A stretch of DNA of 64,000 nt, from the NCBI GenBank assembly GCA_029378245.1, contig JARKIF010000006.1, positions 2,356,001 through 2,420,000 on the forward strand, read 5' to 3'. The notes beneath the pieces were generated by a model. That model saw only the letters and a list, made by a program, of their open reading frames with translations, made no database searches and had not been told where the DNA came from. This DNA is from Roridomyces roridus (Eukaryota; Basidiomycota; Agaricomycetes; Agaricales; Mycenaceae). A program made the translations under genes and the position numbers. Shown here in pieces: positions 1-12,406 of the stretch (within the stretch, counting starts at the first letter, position 1; every line of letters starts with the position of its first letter).

Positions 1-243
1 CTGAATGCCAGGAACAAGAACCTGGAAAATAACGTTGTTTACACGTTTTGGTCCGTGAATTCGGCAGACTTACATGTCCCCCAGCGCATTCTGCGATCCA
101 AGAAACAAGGGTAGCTCGCTGTCGCCAAAAGGTCGTTCATAGCCATCCAGGCGCTGAGACCAAGCCATTTGGTCTGGATGGAAGATGGGAGAAAAGATGG
201 CCGCGCCGCCGAAGCCCGTGTAAACTCCGTTCTTGACAGAAAC
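1..243 (-). CDS. Internal exons of a gene running off the left edge
   Basis: Two exons can be read on the minus strand: 243 to 74 and 21 to 1. The first starts after an acceptor (cag at 246-244) and ends at a good gtaagt donor at 73. The second follows a ttttccag acceptor and keeps the frame across the split codon. The first exon encodes about 56 residues, including GVYTGFGGAAIFSP and YERPFGDSELPLF, with codon use typical of a real protein. No ATG is found for it, so the 5' exon lies above 243 and is unresolved; the 3' part is outside the window. I do not recognise the family. Confidence 0.45.
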
Positions 244-543
244 CTGACGGAAAAATCGGGAAACCAAAGACTTATTTGACGGCGGAGAGAGGGCCCCGGA
301 AACGGGATTATTGGGGGGGGTAGCGGGGCGGGGTGGACGGAAGGGAAACTCGGAGTATCCAGGGGCCCAACAGGGAAGCAGTGCAGGATACTATCTGTCA
401 AGCTGTCGAAGACATCAAACTGTCCTCGGCAAACCCAAATATAGCAGGCAACTACAATTTGAAAGACGTTCGCCTTGCCCTGTCTAACGCCCCTTCTTGA
501 ACTCGACCCTCATTTCCCTACATTCCTTCACCCCCTCCCCATC

Positions 544-2584
544 ATGACCTCGACGACGACGACCCTCGCTGCCATCTCCAGTGTCCTGACCACATGGACC
601 TCTGTCGCCACTTCTTCATCATCAGCCAAGCAATTCACCAAGCCCGTCCCCAGAATCCAGGGCCTCTCCGCACTCTCACCCGAGGACATAGTCCTCTTCT
701 ACCGCTACGGCCTTGGGCCCCGCCGTCCCGTCGAAATTCCCATCATACATCATGCCTTTGAGCACCATGCTCGCAACCAGCCAGACGTCGTGGCCGTGGA
801 ACACAGCATATATGGACACTCCCTCACCTTTGCCCAACTCGACATCCGTGCCAACCGTCTCGCGCGTCGTCTTCAGGCGCAGGGCGTAGGCCGAGGCTCT
901 CGCGTCTGCATCCTCGCACGCCGCTCCGTCTACTTCATCGTCGCCATACTCGGAGTGCTCAAAGCAGGAGCACAATACGTCCCCCTCGACGCCGTCACCA
1001 TCCCCGACTCGACGTTGTCCTACGTGCTCAACGATGCGGAACCACGTGCCGTGCTTGCGATGAGCGAATTCGTGCATCGCGTCCCCGCAGACCTCGTGCC
1101 CACCATCGACCTCGAGGTCGTGATAGAGGCCGACGAAACCTCGGAAGCCGATGGTACCAAACCCACAGACCCGACGACGCCGTCCGATGGAGCATATGTG
1201 ATCTACACTTCAGGCACCACAGGCGTCCGTGCGTGCCTTTGGATTCTTTTGCGGGGTCATTGCTGATTGTCGAGAATAGCCAAGGGAGTAGACGTGCGCC
1301 ACCGAGGGGTCACTAACGGTATGTCCGCAAGCACATTCTTCAAGGCGTGCCTGACCATTCCCAAAGTCATCAGTGGCCATCCGGCAAACGTCGGCATGCG
1401 CCCACGCATGCGTGTCGGCCAATTCCTGAACCTCGCCTTTGACATGGGTGCATGGGAATGTCTCGGCTCCCTTTACAACGGATGCACTCTCTGCCTCCGG
1501 GGCAACACCAAAAAAGATTGGATCGCGGTCATGAAAACTGTCGATATTGTTATCGCGACTCCGAGCATTCTGGCGTGCCACGAACCGGAAGAGTACAACA
1601 TCAAGCATGTCATCGTCGGGGTGCGTCAGCCCTGCACATCCCTTTGTTTCGTGTATTGATTGACGCGGCCAGGGGGAACCATGCCCACAAGGCGTGTAAT
1701 CTCCTATTTTCCGGTTTATTGTTGATCCTGACACAAATATACAGCTCTCGCTGACAAGTGGGCGCGCTATACCAATTTCAGCAACTGCTGCGGGCCTACC
1801 GAAATTTCGATCTGCAACACCGTCCAACCGCACACTCCGGGCTATCCGCTGTCCATTGGGACACCGATCCCCAACACAAACGTTTACGTGCTCTCCCGGG
1901 ACCCGTTGTGTACGCAGCCGGCACCGATCGGGCAAGTCGGGTGTATGTGGGTGGGCGGAGTCGGCGTCAGCGCGGGATATCTGAATCTGCCAGACAAGAC
2001 AGCAGAGCGTTATCAGCCTGATCCATTTGTCGGTGGTAGCGCGATGATGTTCAATACTGGAGACCTTGGGCGCTGGCGGAGGTATGTGCATAGTCGCAGT
2101 CCAAGTCTTGACAAGATATTCATCTGGCTTGCAGTGACGGGCAATTAGAGCATCACGGGCGCGCGGACGACCAGGTCAAAGTCAAGGGTTTCCGGGTAGA
2201 GTTGGACGGTGTTGGAGCTGCCATGAGGGTATGGGAGCCGCTAGAACTTTGACGCCATGTCTGACTTGTTTCCACCAGAGACACGAGGGTGTGCAGACTG
2301 CAGTCGCCTTGCTTGTCGGGGGCGAGCTCTGGGGGTTCGTCTCGCCTTCCACGGTAGACCTCCAGGAGGTGCGCGAAGCCACGGCGGCAGTTCAGGCGTA
2401 CCACGCAGTGCCGACACAGTTCCTTGCGATTGACGAGTTCCCAATGACCAAGAACGGTAAGGTGGACAAGCGTGCGTTGGTTGTATACGCAGAAGGGCAA
2501 TTCTGCGAGGGCGGCAAGCGTTATTCTGCACCGAGTCCGAGTCCGAGCTCAAGTCGGAGCGGGTCGGCCCCTGCCTCGCCGTGA
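544..2584 (+). CDS. Stand-alone adenylation-domain enzyme (ANL superfamily, NRPS-like)
   Basis: Five exons carry the full ordered set of adenylation motifs: the P-loop YTSGTTGVPKG (split by an intron at 1229-1279), FDMGAWE (A4), CCGPTE (A5), FNTGDLGRW (A7), GRADDQVKVKGFRVEL (A8) and NGKVDKRAL (A10, with the catalytic lysine). In this family such an enzyme activates a carboxylic or amino acid as an acyl-AMP. The protein stops about 30 residues after A10 in a Ser/Pro tail. No thiolation (LGGxS), condensation, reductase or thioesterase domain follows, so this is a free-standing A domain and not a complete NRPS module. Start 544 follows a pyrimidine-rich leader; an in-frame ATG at 475 is the alternative. 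The substrate cannot be read by eye. No biosynthetic partner genes lie beside it. Confidence 0.85.
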
Positions 2585-3506
2585 AGGACGGAATGCGACG
2601 CGACGCGTAACGGTACTGTATCCTATTGTTAATTATCAGGGACTTTGGTTGTTGGACTTTTGTGTAGTTGGTATTTACCAGTGGACTTGCTATCGTATTG
2701 TTATTCTTGCGCTTTGTTGGCGGTCGGGAAGAGAGGAGCGGGGGGAACAAATAAATGATAGAAAATTTTTGAATGACGAACGATATGACCGTCCCGGTCC
2801 CTATTGGGATAAATGTAGCGGCCGCCTGTCGACCATCAACCTCCATCATCCCGCCCTGCTGCCCCCTTGCCGCTCTGACTTGCGCCTTGACCAACCCAGC
2901 ACCGAGCGATTCCTCAAAGTAATCCTCGTTGGTTCTGGTCTGGCCTTGGAGCTCTTCACCTCTACACTCCTCTATCACTCGAATGTGAGCTGTGGAGCCC
3001 TGTCTGATGCGCCAACGACGATCCTGTTATTAATTAACCGAGACATTCGCGCGGTACAGCGGGCGAGCCGACGGCTTGCTTTGAAGTTGAACTTGGCTCG
3101 GACCGTACGGCTATGAGCGACTCTTGCGATTAGGAGCTTCAATAGGACAACACTGGCAGGCTACAAAGACGCAAACGAGTTCGCGCCCCTCTGGAGTCTT
3201 GACTGACTGGAGCACTCGAATAAATAACGGCATGGCGAGCTGGTCAAGTGTATGGTAGAGCTAACGTACGGCTGGATAAATTGTGGATTCGAAATCGACG
3301 CATCCTCGTCTGGATGAACTGTGTGCGAGAGGCGACCGGGTGGGCGCACCCTGTTGATTCAAGATTGGCTCAAGCTCTGTTACTTACCGTACGATTCTGA
3401 CAGACTGAACCTTCAATTGAATATCTAGGACAACAAATGCGTTCGGCACTACTCTATCTCCCACTCTGCTTTTCTGGATGTAGAGCTGAGTGATTTGAAC
3501 AGAATT
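2585..3506. other. Intergenic: convergent 3' regions of the A-domain and NACHT genes
   Basis: The two flanking genes end towards each other here. The A-domain gene is followed by an A/T-rich stretch with an aataaat-like poly(A) signal near 2749. Short open frames exist on both strands, but none has family motifs or a convincing exon structure. I see no gene in it. Confidence 0.6.
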
Positions 3507-6500
3507 TCAACGAACGACACACCTCGCAAATTCCTCCATGATATCGACGCGATTTACCGCCACTGCCTGCTGCTGCGCTGTCCCGGAGAAATCTGCGATG
3601 AAATTTCGGTCGCCCCACGCTCGCCTGAGCCCAGGATACACCAGGTAGTCCTTCAAATCCACAAGGACGAGTTCCTTTGCATTGTTCTCCAACACGAGCA
3701 GTCCGCTTTTGAGCAAAGCCCAAATCTTCCGCTCCGTCTGAGGTACCCACAGCAATCGTTGGCCAGTGTAGCCGAACAACCACCCCGAAGCGCCTATGAT
3801 GCTGCTTGGGTTGATGAACAAGTCGTGCGGACAAGTGAAATTTGTGGTCACTTCGGAGACCGAGTCCGTCGTAGTGGAGTGTTGCTGGTATATCTCGATC
3901 AAAGAGCTGGCATTCAAAACCGCGAACGTGTTGGAATCGGAGGAGGATGAGTCCATAACCCATGCCGCCCCAACAAAGGCCCTGGCCCGTTCCATGAACG
4001 ATCCGGGGGGCGAAGTATAAAAGGCCTTTCCGAATGGATCGAGCGGCAGGCTGACTTGGAGGTTAAAATCTATCTCGGTCAACCCACGAGAATGAGGATC
4101 CCGAGAAATGGCCCATTGTTGTATCGGGTTCAGGCTGAGGTGGGCTTGGTATTCCCTCGTGAGAGAAATCCCACTTCCGTCCGGGAAAAACCTGGGAGGT
4201 CCAAAGTAGTCGCCAGATAATACACCTGTAAGTGTATCGTCACGGATGTCCCATAAGTGAAAGCCGGGTTGCTGATCCCAATTGTAGTTTAGGACCTGCG
4301 TCGAATCCTGTGAGAAGATCAGGTCACTCGAGAAATTATTGTTCAAATAGCCTGTGTTCTTCGTCTCCGATGAATAACGCCAAGAATTTGTCCTGTTTCC
4401 GGTTTGGGAGTCCCAAACGGAGACCGTGTCGCCCGTGGCACAGGCAACCAGCATCCCATCGGACGAATACGCCATAGGCCACCTGGGGTCCTCTGTTTCG
4501 GTCGTCAACAAGGTGTGAGCAATAGTTCCCGTGGCCACGTTCACAAGTGCCAGGGTCCGGGTTGTGATCAATGAAGCTGTTTTGTCCATGTCCGGCGAGT
4601 GGGCGCGGATAGTATGCGGCGGTGCATAAACCCCGGGTCTCCGTCCGACGATGAATCCGTCCTCGTCAAATTGAACGGCAGACTTTGAAACGACATGCCC
4701 AGTGTCGGCATGCAAGGTGAATAATTGTGGTGGAGGTGCGGTCGGCGCCATGTGAACTGCAGTGAAGACCTGAAATCCGACGGTCAATTCGACATCGCCG
4801 TTAGAAGAGAAGATGCAGGAAGAGATGTAAACCACTGCGGCGCCCAAATCCGGGTTGTGGGTCCAGATCACGCGTGAAGTCATGAGATCGACAAGTTGAA
4901 CGGATATTCCGCTCGACACCGAATGGCAAAAAACCATCTTGGACCCGTCGGGAGACAAGCAGTTGTGGTCGTTGGGGGGAAGGTACCACTCGGCGACTAG
5001 GTCTCTTGAGACAGTGTCCCAAACAAAGACATAGTCGACGCCATGCACGACAATCCGTCCGCCGGGGAGCCACTTGAGGGAGCGGACAGTATTGTCCGGG
5101 ATCGGGAAGCACAAAAAACTGCCGCCTTGAATGTCAGCGATCTTTACAGAGAACTCATCGTAGAGGCCCATCGCACGCAGTTTGCCCGGCAAGAATTTCA
5201 ACTCCCGCAGTCGAAGATAGACTGAATTCGAGGGTATGCTCAAGTGATACCCAGTTGGAGAGCCGGAGGTATCCCAGGACCACCAGTCGCCGTTTTCAGA
5301 GAAGGCAAAGACATTGTCTGAGATGAGAGATATCCACTTGATGGGAAGCAGTCTCCGGCCTCGTGTGGTCTCCAAATCCAACACGATTTGGGAACCGGTT
5401 GTGCTGCAGACCAGTTTGGTGCCGTTGTGGCTGAACGATACAGCGGTTAAACCGTCTATGAGTTGTTTCGAGATCCACAGCGGCTGCCGGGTCGCGGCAT
5501 CCCAGATTCGCACGGTTCGGTCAATGGAAACGGACGCCACCTTGGTGCCACAATTGGAGAACGCCGCGCCCATCACTGGGCCCGAGTGGCCTCGGACCGG
5601 GCTGCCCTCGATATTGGCAGTTTCAACGTCCCAAAGACATATCGTTGAATCGCTCGACGCCGACACGATCCGACTTCCGTCCACACTGAAGGCCACTGAA
5701 TTGATCTGGTCCGTGTGGCCCAACAATCTTTGTCGGTTCGTGGTGTTCTGGAGTTCAAGCGAGAAATCACTGTAGGCCACCGCGATCTTGGTGTTTCGAT
5801 CGGACACAGCGAGGAGGACAACATATCGATCAGTGGTAGAGGAAGGAGCCGAATGAATGTCCTTGGACACTCGATATTGCATGGCCAGGTCAAACAACTG
5901 TAGGTCATAGTTGTTCCTAATGAGGAGGCGACTTTCGTCGGGAGAAATGTCCATTCCGAAGTAGAATGCACTTGGATTCAAATGGGTTGGTAGCTGGAAG
6001 ATCGAATGATCTCCTTTTTCAACGTCCCACACCAGCAAGTTGCCGTCGCGGAATAGCACGAAAATTTGGGCATCATCTGGAGACAAAGCCAATGCGGCCG
6101 GGCCATCAGTCCTATCAGGAATGACCAAGACCTTCTTGCTTTCCCCGTCATGGCGGATACGATGCACCTCGATGGCTTCCCCAGAATCAGAACGGGTACA
6201 AAGGCAAATGTGACCAACTCCATACGCTGGATAAGAGTCATATGAAGCGAGAGCGTAGGGACCGGCCACTACGATGCCGTCGCGTGGCTGCAACACTGTA
6301 ACGGTAGGTGTCATCCCACCAGCCGACAACGAAAGGGTCCCTCCCGAAAGCAAAGAGAGGCCGTAGAGGGTGGGATCGGAGGCAAGCTCATACCGGTGAA
6401 GAGTTTCTCCCGACTTGGGAGCAAATACTTCCATGTGGGACCCGATGTGCATAGCCACAGTGTGATTATCGAGCCAACAAAAAAGTGGGTTCAGAGGTGA

Positions 6501-9500
6501 ATTTGTGGAACGACTTGTCCACGTGACGGTTCCAGTTGGGATCTCGCACCAGGCAATCGAGAGCTTAGACTCCTCTTCTGTAGCATCGGCAGCCCAACGA
6601 AGTATTTGCTTCCCATCCGGGGAAAATACAAATGGCGCGATGGGGTTCACGCCTATGGGTTCTTTTTCGAGCGAAGGAAAGGGTCCGAGGTCGGGTTCTG
6701 CTATGACCACTTGCTGGTGAACATCCCAGACGAGCAGTGTGTCAAGGGCAGTGGCAAGATAAGCACCATCTTGGGAAATTGCGTGAAAGACCGCAGGAAT
6801 AGGACCCAGCCATTTGGTTCCAGTAAAGGTGTCCCAAAGCTGGACAGCAAAATTTGTATAAATGACAAGATATAGCCCGTCTGCGGAGAATTGCAATTGC
6901 TCCCCGGAGGGGTATACGGAACTTGGCTTGTTGTCAATGGTGAAGCTGGATAATATAGCTCCCGTTGCCATGCTTCGGATGTGGAAAGTGTCTGAGGACC
7001 TCGTGACAAATCGAAGTTTGTCCTTGGACACGTCGATGGTCCAGCCAGGTGGCATTGTCGAGTATGATGGATAAATAGCAAGACAAGACGACCATTCCTG
7101 CGTCAGGCCCGTGCGCACTCTGGGCACTCGGAATAGCGTTGACAAAAAGGTTTTTGATAGGGTGGTTTCCGTGGGCGTAAAAGTCAAAGCCGACGCATAA
7201 ATGTGGGCCGCACTCTCTCGAATCGGAGTTTCAAACTGTTGCATGAATCTCAAGGCATCAGCGCAGATAGAAACAATGTCTTTTCGCTGCAAGTGGGTGA
7301 ATGAGAAATAGAATAACGGGAATTAAACTGTGCTTACCTCCAATCGCTGATGAACTTTCTCGAGAGCAATGAAAGCCGCATCGAATTCGTTCATCAGAGT
7401 CATGGCTTCGATCCAATGGAGCAGATGACTGAACAAGAATCCCCGCAGGACATCCCCCAACGGGTCATCAAGATCAGCGACTTGAACCAGATGGCTGGCC
7501 CAAAATCGGCACGAGTACTGCAGGTGCTCGGGGAGACATTTTTCGAGTCTCCGCTGGAGGTTCGGAACTTCCGAGTTTAGTTTCGTCGGATCGTTGATCT
7601 CGCAGATATCCCGTTTCAACAGGCTTTGCATAACGGCGACGCAGCGGATGAACATCGAACGATGCTGAGTAGACGGTTGAAGGAAGAAGCGAATGTCGGT
7701 ACAACGTAGGGGATTGGTGAAGAAGTCGAGTAGTGAGGGATGCAGCACTCGGACAACAGCGCTGGCTGGACCTTTCGTTCCAGCTTCGCGTTGCAAAATT
7801 GACCCGAGGAGCCCGATGACGGATTCTGCACTCCCTAGCTGAGATAAATCGCGTTCGACCCCTCCGTCCGACTGGTTACCGTATGCGAGAAGATCGTCGA
7901 GTCCCTGGACGGTCAAAGGCGTCATGGCAGCGATGATGCAACCAACAACTTCTTGGAAGGGAATGTCGCGATCTGCGCAGACATCTTGCAAGATGCGGAG
8001 ATACAGATGATTGAGGGAGGACTCGGCGCTGATCAACGCTCGTTGGTTGCTGGCTAGCACGGCTTTCAGGCGTGCTTCAGGATCAAGATCTGCGATGTAC
8101 CGACACGCGACGGCAGCCCAGATGAAGAGGTTGTGAGATTTTTCAACCAGCTTCTGTCGAGCGGCCATGTCCGGCCAGTCTGTATCGGCCAATCGTTCCG
8201 AGCGCGCACGAATTTCAGGCATCCTATTGTTGATGAAAACCAAGATGTCCCGGGGCGTCTCCTCCAGTTGGTGCATGGCTTTGGACATGGAAATACGCTT
8301 CAGTTGGGCCCGAATGTCCGCCTCGTCGCGGCTGATGATGAGGAAGCGGACAGACTTGGGGAGTCGAGCAACCTCCGAGGCGAGAGCAGCCAAAAGCACG
8401 GAGCGAACCTGCTCAGTCCCACTCTCGTCCAGAGCGTCGATTACGAAGACGATGGGCCCAGTGAGTTCGACACGGTTCAATACATCGACGATGTAGGTGG
8501 CAAACTGGTTGCGGAGAGGAAAGCTGCCCATGGGTCCGTTCTGGCGAATTGCATCCAGAACGGAACTCTTCAGTTGCGGGCTGAGCTGGGTGAGTTGAAA
8601 CGCCAGGTTGCCGAATATGTACGTGGGCTCGTTGCGCGACGCGATGTCTCGACTGAATCGGAAGCTTCCGCCGAGGCGATGCAGTTTGTCGAACATCTCC
8701 GCAATTGTGTTGGAGATGGTGGACTTGCCCGAGCCTGCGACGCCGTAGAGCCAAAAGTAAGAAGTGCTCTCCGGCTTGTTGACCCAATCGACAATCTCGT
8801 CAATAACTTCTTGACGGGTATCCGGCAGGCACCGATTTCCTTGGTCATAACGGACTTCGGAGATTTTCGCGCCTGGCAGGTTTTCCAACTGGCGCGTATT
8901 TTCTTCATATGCCAATGAGCACAAGTTTTTGGTATCAGAATGTGCTCACCGATAGAATTTATGGTGTCGACGACACTGCCAACACCCTCGTGGAGCTCGC
9001 GGACTAATTTCCACGTCCCAACAATAGACCTGGATTGGAACTGTGCTCGAAGTTCGCGAAAGGATGCTGTAAAAGCCGCTATCTTCTCGTCCGAAGACGC
9101 ACTGGACGTGTCGCGGAGGGTTCGCCCTGGAGAATAAATCCCCTGAAAGTTGTTTTAAAAAAAGGACTCACCCAAGTACCCCTTCCCACCATATTCTCGT
9201 ACGAACAAGGCACACTCGTAGATTTGCTGGACCATCAGCTTGACCACCGTGGCGACAATCTGATCCTCTACAACCGAGTTTGCGTCTTTCAAAAAGTCCA
9301 ACATCTCAGCTGCTGCCGACCAAAGGGTACGGATTTGGGCGTCGCGATCGAGTTGTGCGATTAGCACCTGTAAAGCTCGAATACAATACTACTTGGCTAA
9401 AACATGAACTGACCTGCGGAATCGAAGACAAAACACTCCATGCAATTTTTGCGTATGGGGAGAACTGACCCTCCGTTGAGTTGAGTGTAAAAAAGGAGAT

Positions 9501-10236
9501 TCCGACGAACCTCTGCCACCGACTCTCCGATTTTCATGATCTGGCGCACTCGTTCGAGGACGACCGGGAAAACGTCTTCGTTGGATTCAGCATTTTTCAC
9601 GGTATTTAGCGCACTTTCTGCTGCAGTCATGGCGGCAGACGCGGGTTGGAGGGCAGGAGACACTGTCGGCGCTGCACCTTCAGATTTGACCACTGAGAGG
9701 CGCAGCGTGAGCGTGCCCTGACTATTGTCTGTCCGCCCCGGCTTGAAGAGGTCGCATGATTTCTCTGAAGGCTCTTGAGCACAGCCCATAATTTACACAG
9801 ACGAAATTGCCTTACCGGTGACACCCTCCTCAAACCCAGTCAGAACAGCTTCACCGAGCGACTCATCATGAGACACGGGCAGCTTAATCTGGCGCAGTAT
9901 TTCGATCTTAACCGTAGACGAAGCTCGGATATGGCTGAATCGAGTAAAATGAATATGGATTCAAGGACATGAGAATAACTCACAGAGTGAAGGTTTCGTC
10001 CCACTGAGCTTGCTGGCCCTTGGCGACCTTCGTTCTCTGCACTTGCTCTCCGTCTACAGAAACAGACGCGCAGCTTCGTAGCGATCCCAGAGTCGGTTTC
10101 TTGATCAGCAATGCTTTCACAACTTTTCGAGATCCAGTCAGACCAAGTGCGCGTCAGAACGCGTCGGGCACGTACCAGTAACCTTCAGAGTGTATCCCAG
10201 TCCCACTGTGATTGCCCCAGGTTCCAGAGTCTTCAT
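3507..10236 (-). CDS. C2-like/NACHT/WD40 STAND (NLR-like) protein
   Basis: One gene of about eight exons and roughly 2,000 codons. The start (10236) opens a C2-like beta-sandwich: ASVSVDGEQVQRTKV, then QWDETFTL, then GTLTLRLSVV. A helical stretch (HPYAKIAWSVL) follows. The NACHT domain has a P-loop LYGVAGSGKSTIS (about 8721-8755) and Walker B IVFVIDALDESG (about 8433-8465). After the intron at 7287-7337 comes a 1,261-codon exon of WD40-type repeats, with the clearest canonical ones at about 5620-5730 (GHTDQINSVAFSVDGSRI, then ICLWD). Many other blades are degenerate. In fungi, NACHT-WD40 proteins (HET-D/E type) act in non-self recognition and programmed death; the ligand here is unknown. There is no HET or other classical death domain at the N terminus. 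The gene is intact at the level I can read and is by far the largest in the window. Confidence 0.9.
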
Positions 10237-12406
10237 GCTGTTCGGTGTTCGTAGATCAAGAAAGGAAGCAAGCCGTCGGCGCGTCACTAAGCTTGTTGAC
10301 AGCGGGCTCACATCATCAAGCCGCGAGCGCTCAATGCGCGCTCATGTTGGTATGCTGGGGTAAAGCACGTATGGGCGTCGGGAGGCTGTCTCGAGTCTCG
10401 GGCCCTTGAACTCCGCCAAACTTGAAAGTTGCAATATTGCTGGCCTGGGCCAAGAAAAGAAATTCAAGCGCAAGTACCACCTTAGTCTGTAGAAAAACTG
10501 GGGCTCCATGCAGTACTAGTGAGATGGCCTACTAGGTGGCACGCGGGTGGCACGCGTAATAGGAGGTCCGGAACAACAAAGGCAATTTGATTTCAATTTT
10601 CGGGTTCTCCTTTCCCCATCACTGCAGCGTCAGACCACTTGCTCCAGCTTTCTCCGCTACTGACTTTCCACTCGCCATCGACAAGTCTATCGGGATCTCA
10701 TCATTCGAAACACTTGCAGCTCATTCGTTCCACCCTGCCCTACCTTGATCTCCTGCATCCGTCTCTCCCAAGTCTCTCCTAGGTTGTTCAACGCTCCTAG
10801 CTACGCACCTCGTGGGCAGATCCCGACGTCCTCTCGCCAACCCTCCGCACCTCATCCTGGACATCGCGCGCCCAAAGCAAAGACGGTGGGTCCGTCGGTG
10901 TCTTCGCCGCGCAAGAAAGATATCATCTCTGTGTGTCCATGGCTTGTTGAGTAAAAACGAGGAGATCCGAGGCATAGTATACGCACCAATTCCTTGGGTT
11001 CTCCTCCTTTACCGACAGTCGTCGGTTCCTTCTCCGACTTTCTTTCTCCGCTGTACTTATGTTACGACACCCGAGCAAAACCCTTCCACCCAAGGCCCAC
11101 GAGTCTATGGGGATCTCATACTTGCAGCTCAGTCGCTACGTACATCGGATCCTACCCAGTGGCCTCGTTGACGCTTCACCTAAACGTTCCAAGAGTTTTG
11201 AATACCAGGTGCTCAAGGTTCAACGAATGCGTCTGCATCCCGCCATCGTCCATCCACCTCCCAACCATCGTGCTACAAGGAAGACCTGCAGCTGAACTTT
11301 GAACTGGGACTCCGCCGGAAGGCTCCATCGTTACGGTTCAACGTTCAACCCTCGTTGCTCCATCGCGTGGAGCCTCGGTGGCGAAGACGGTGTTCCTGAT
11401 GTGGAACTACATATTTTACACTGTTTCAGTAGTTTGGGTCTACGACGCAGGCGCCAGTAATATGGGCGAAATAGAATAGAAAGAACTTGTGGAGACTCGA
11501 TGCATCACTCCACACTCGGGAGTAATTTCCATATCCGGAACATCGATTGGGAGCTCACTCGTCTTTTCTTCCCTACCCTCATCTGCTCCATCCCACTCTC
11601 CCCTGCCCTTCCGCATCCTCGTAGTTGCTTTCAAATGTAACAAGCTCTACAGATCTGTCTAGATGATGCTTGGTTGCCCCCGAGTCATTATTTGTACCTA
11701 AATTCTCGACACCCCTGGATTTGGTTCTCCTCGGCGTAGGTGTGCTTTGCACCGACGCCGATGTGAGTGCAGACAGAAGAAGAGTCCATCCATGCATCTT
11801 TACTCCACATCCTGGCGACAAATTTCCGGTCGACGATCTGCCACGATCTCCACTGCTACATAGCCTGTCGCAGCAGGGCCCCATGGGAGAGTCGCGGGTC
11901 ATCCTGGTGGAAAGACGAATAGTAGTGCGTTTCTTCTTCTAAAGACACCGACCGATCTAACCTAAATTTTTCATGTCTAGGTTGTATACGCGTTAATTTT
12001 GCGCATCGCTTTGCATCCATCCACGATCATGAGAATGCCATTCAGTCGCCTCTCAAGACCCATCCGAAGTCATCTGCCCATATTACGTCTCGACTTGGCC
12101 GCGGCCTTGCCTCTCTCGATGTCTGCGTTGTCCCCACCGCTGCACCCACCTCTCGGACGGTGCGGACTGACCGACGTAGGCTCGGAGTTTCCGTGGCAAG
12201 TCTCGACGGATCCAGGGCTTCGATGCGCTTCCTCGGAGTCTTCGATCCCTGCCATCTTATCGTATCACGTGTTACATAAGAGCTGCCTTTTTGGGCAGAC
12301 CATATAGGTTTTCAGCACTGATTCTCTCGATCGGAATGGGTTCACTCGGCGTCATCAAGAGCATCACAGCCATCCCTCCTCCTCCTCTCCTCCCACCACA
12401 CCCTCC
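10237..12406. other. 2.2 kb stretch without a supported gene
   Basis: It holds the promoter of the NACHT gene and the upstream region of the esterase gene. Short frames of 60-120 codons occur on both strands (for example 10745-10954 +, 11059-11295 + and 11579-11902 -). They are Pro/Ser/Arg-rich, lack recognisable motifs, and do not join into a coherent multi-exon protein. It may contain a decayed or lineage-specific gene. I cannot support one. Confidence 0.5.

Noticed and set aside
1210..2091. 293-codon minus-strand frame across the A-domain gene
   Set aside because: Antisense shadow: it spans the introns and exons of a gene whose motifs (GPTE, TGDL, NGKVDK) are all on the plus strand.
10745..11302. 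Small plus-strand gene with Pro/Ser-rich product
   Set aside because: Overlapping short frames with no motif, no consistent exon joins and poor start contexts.
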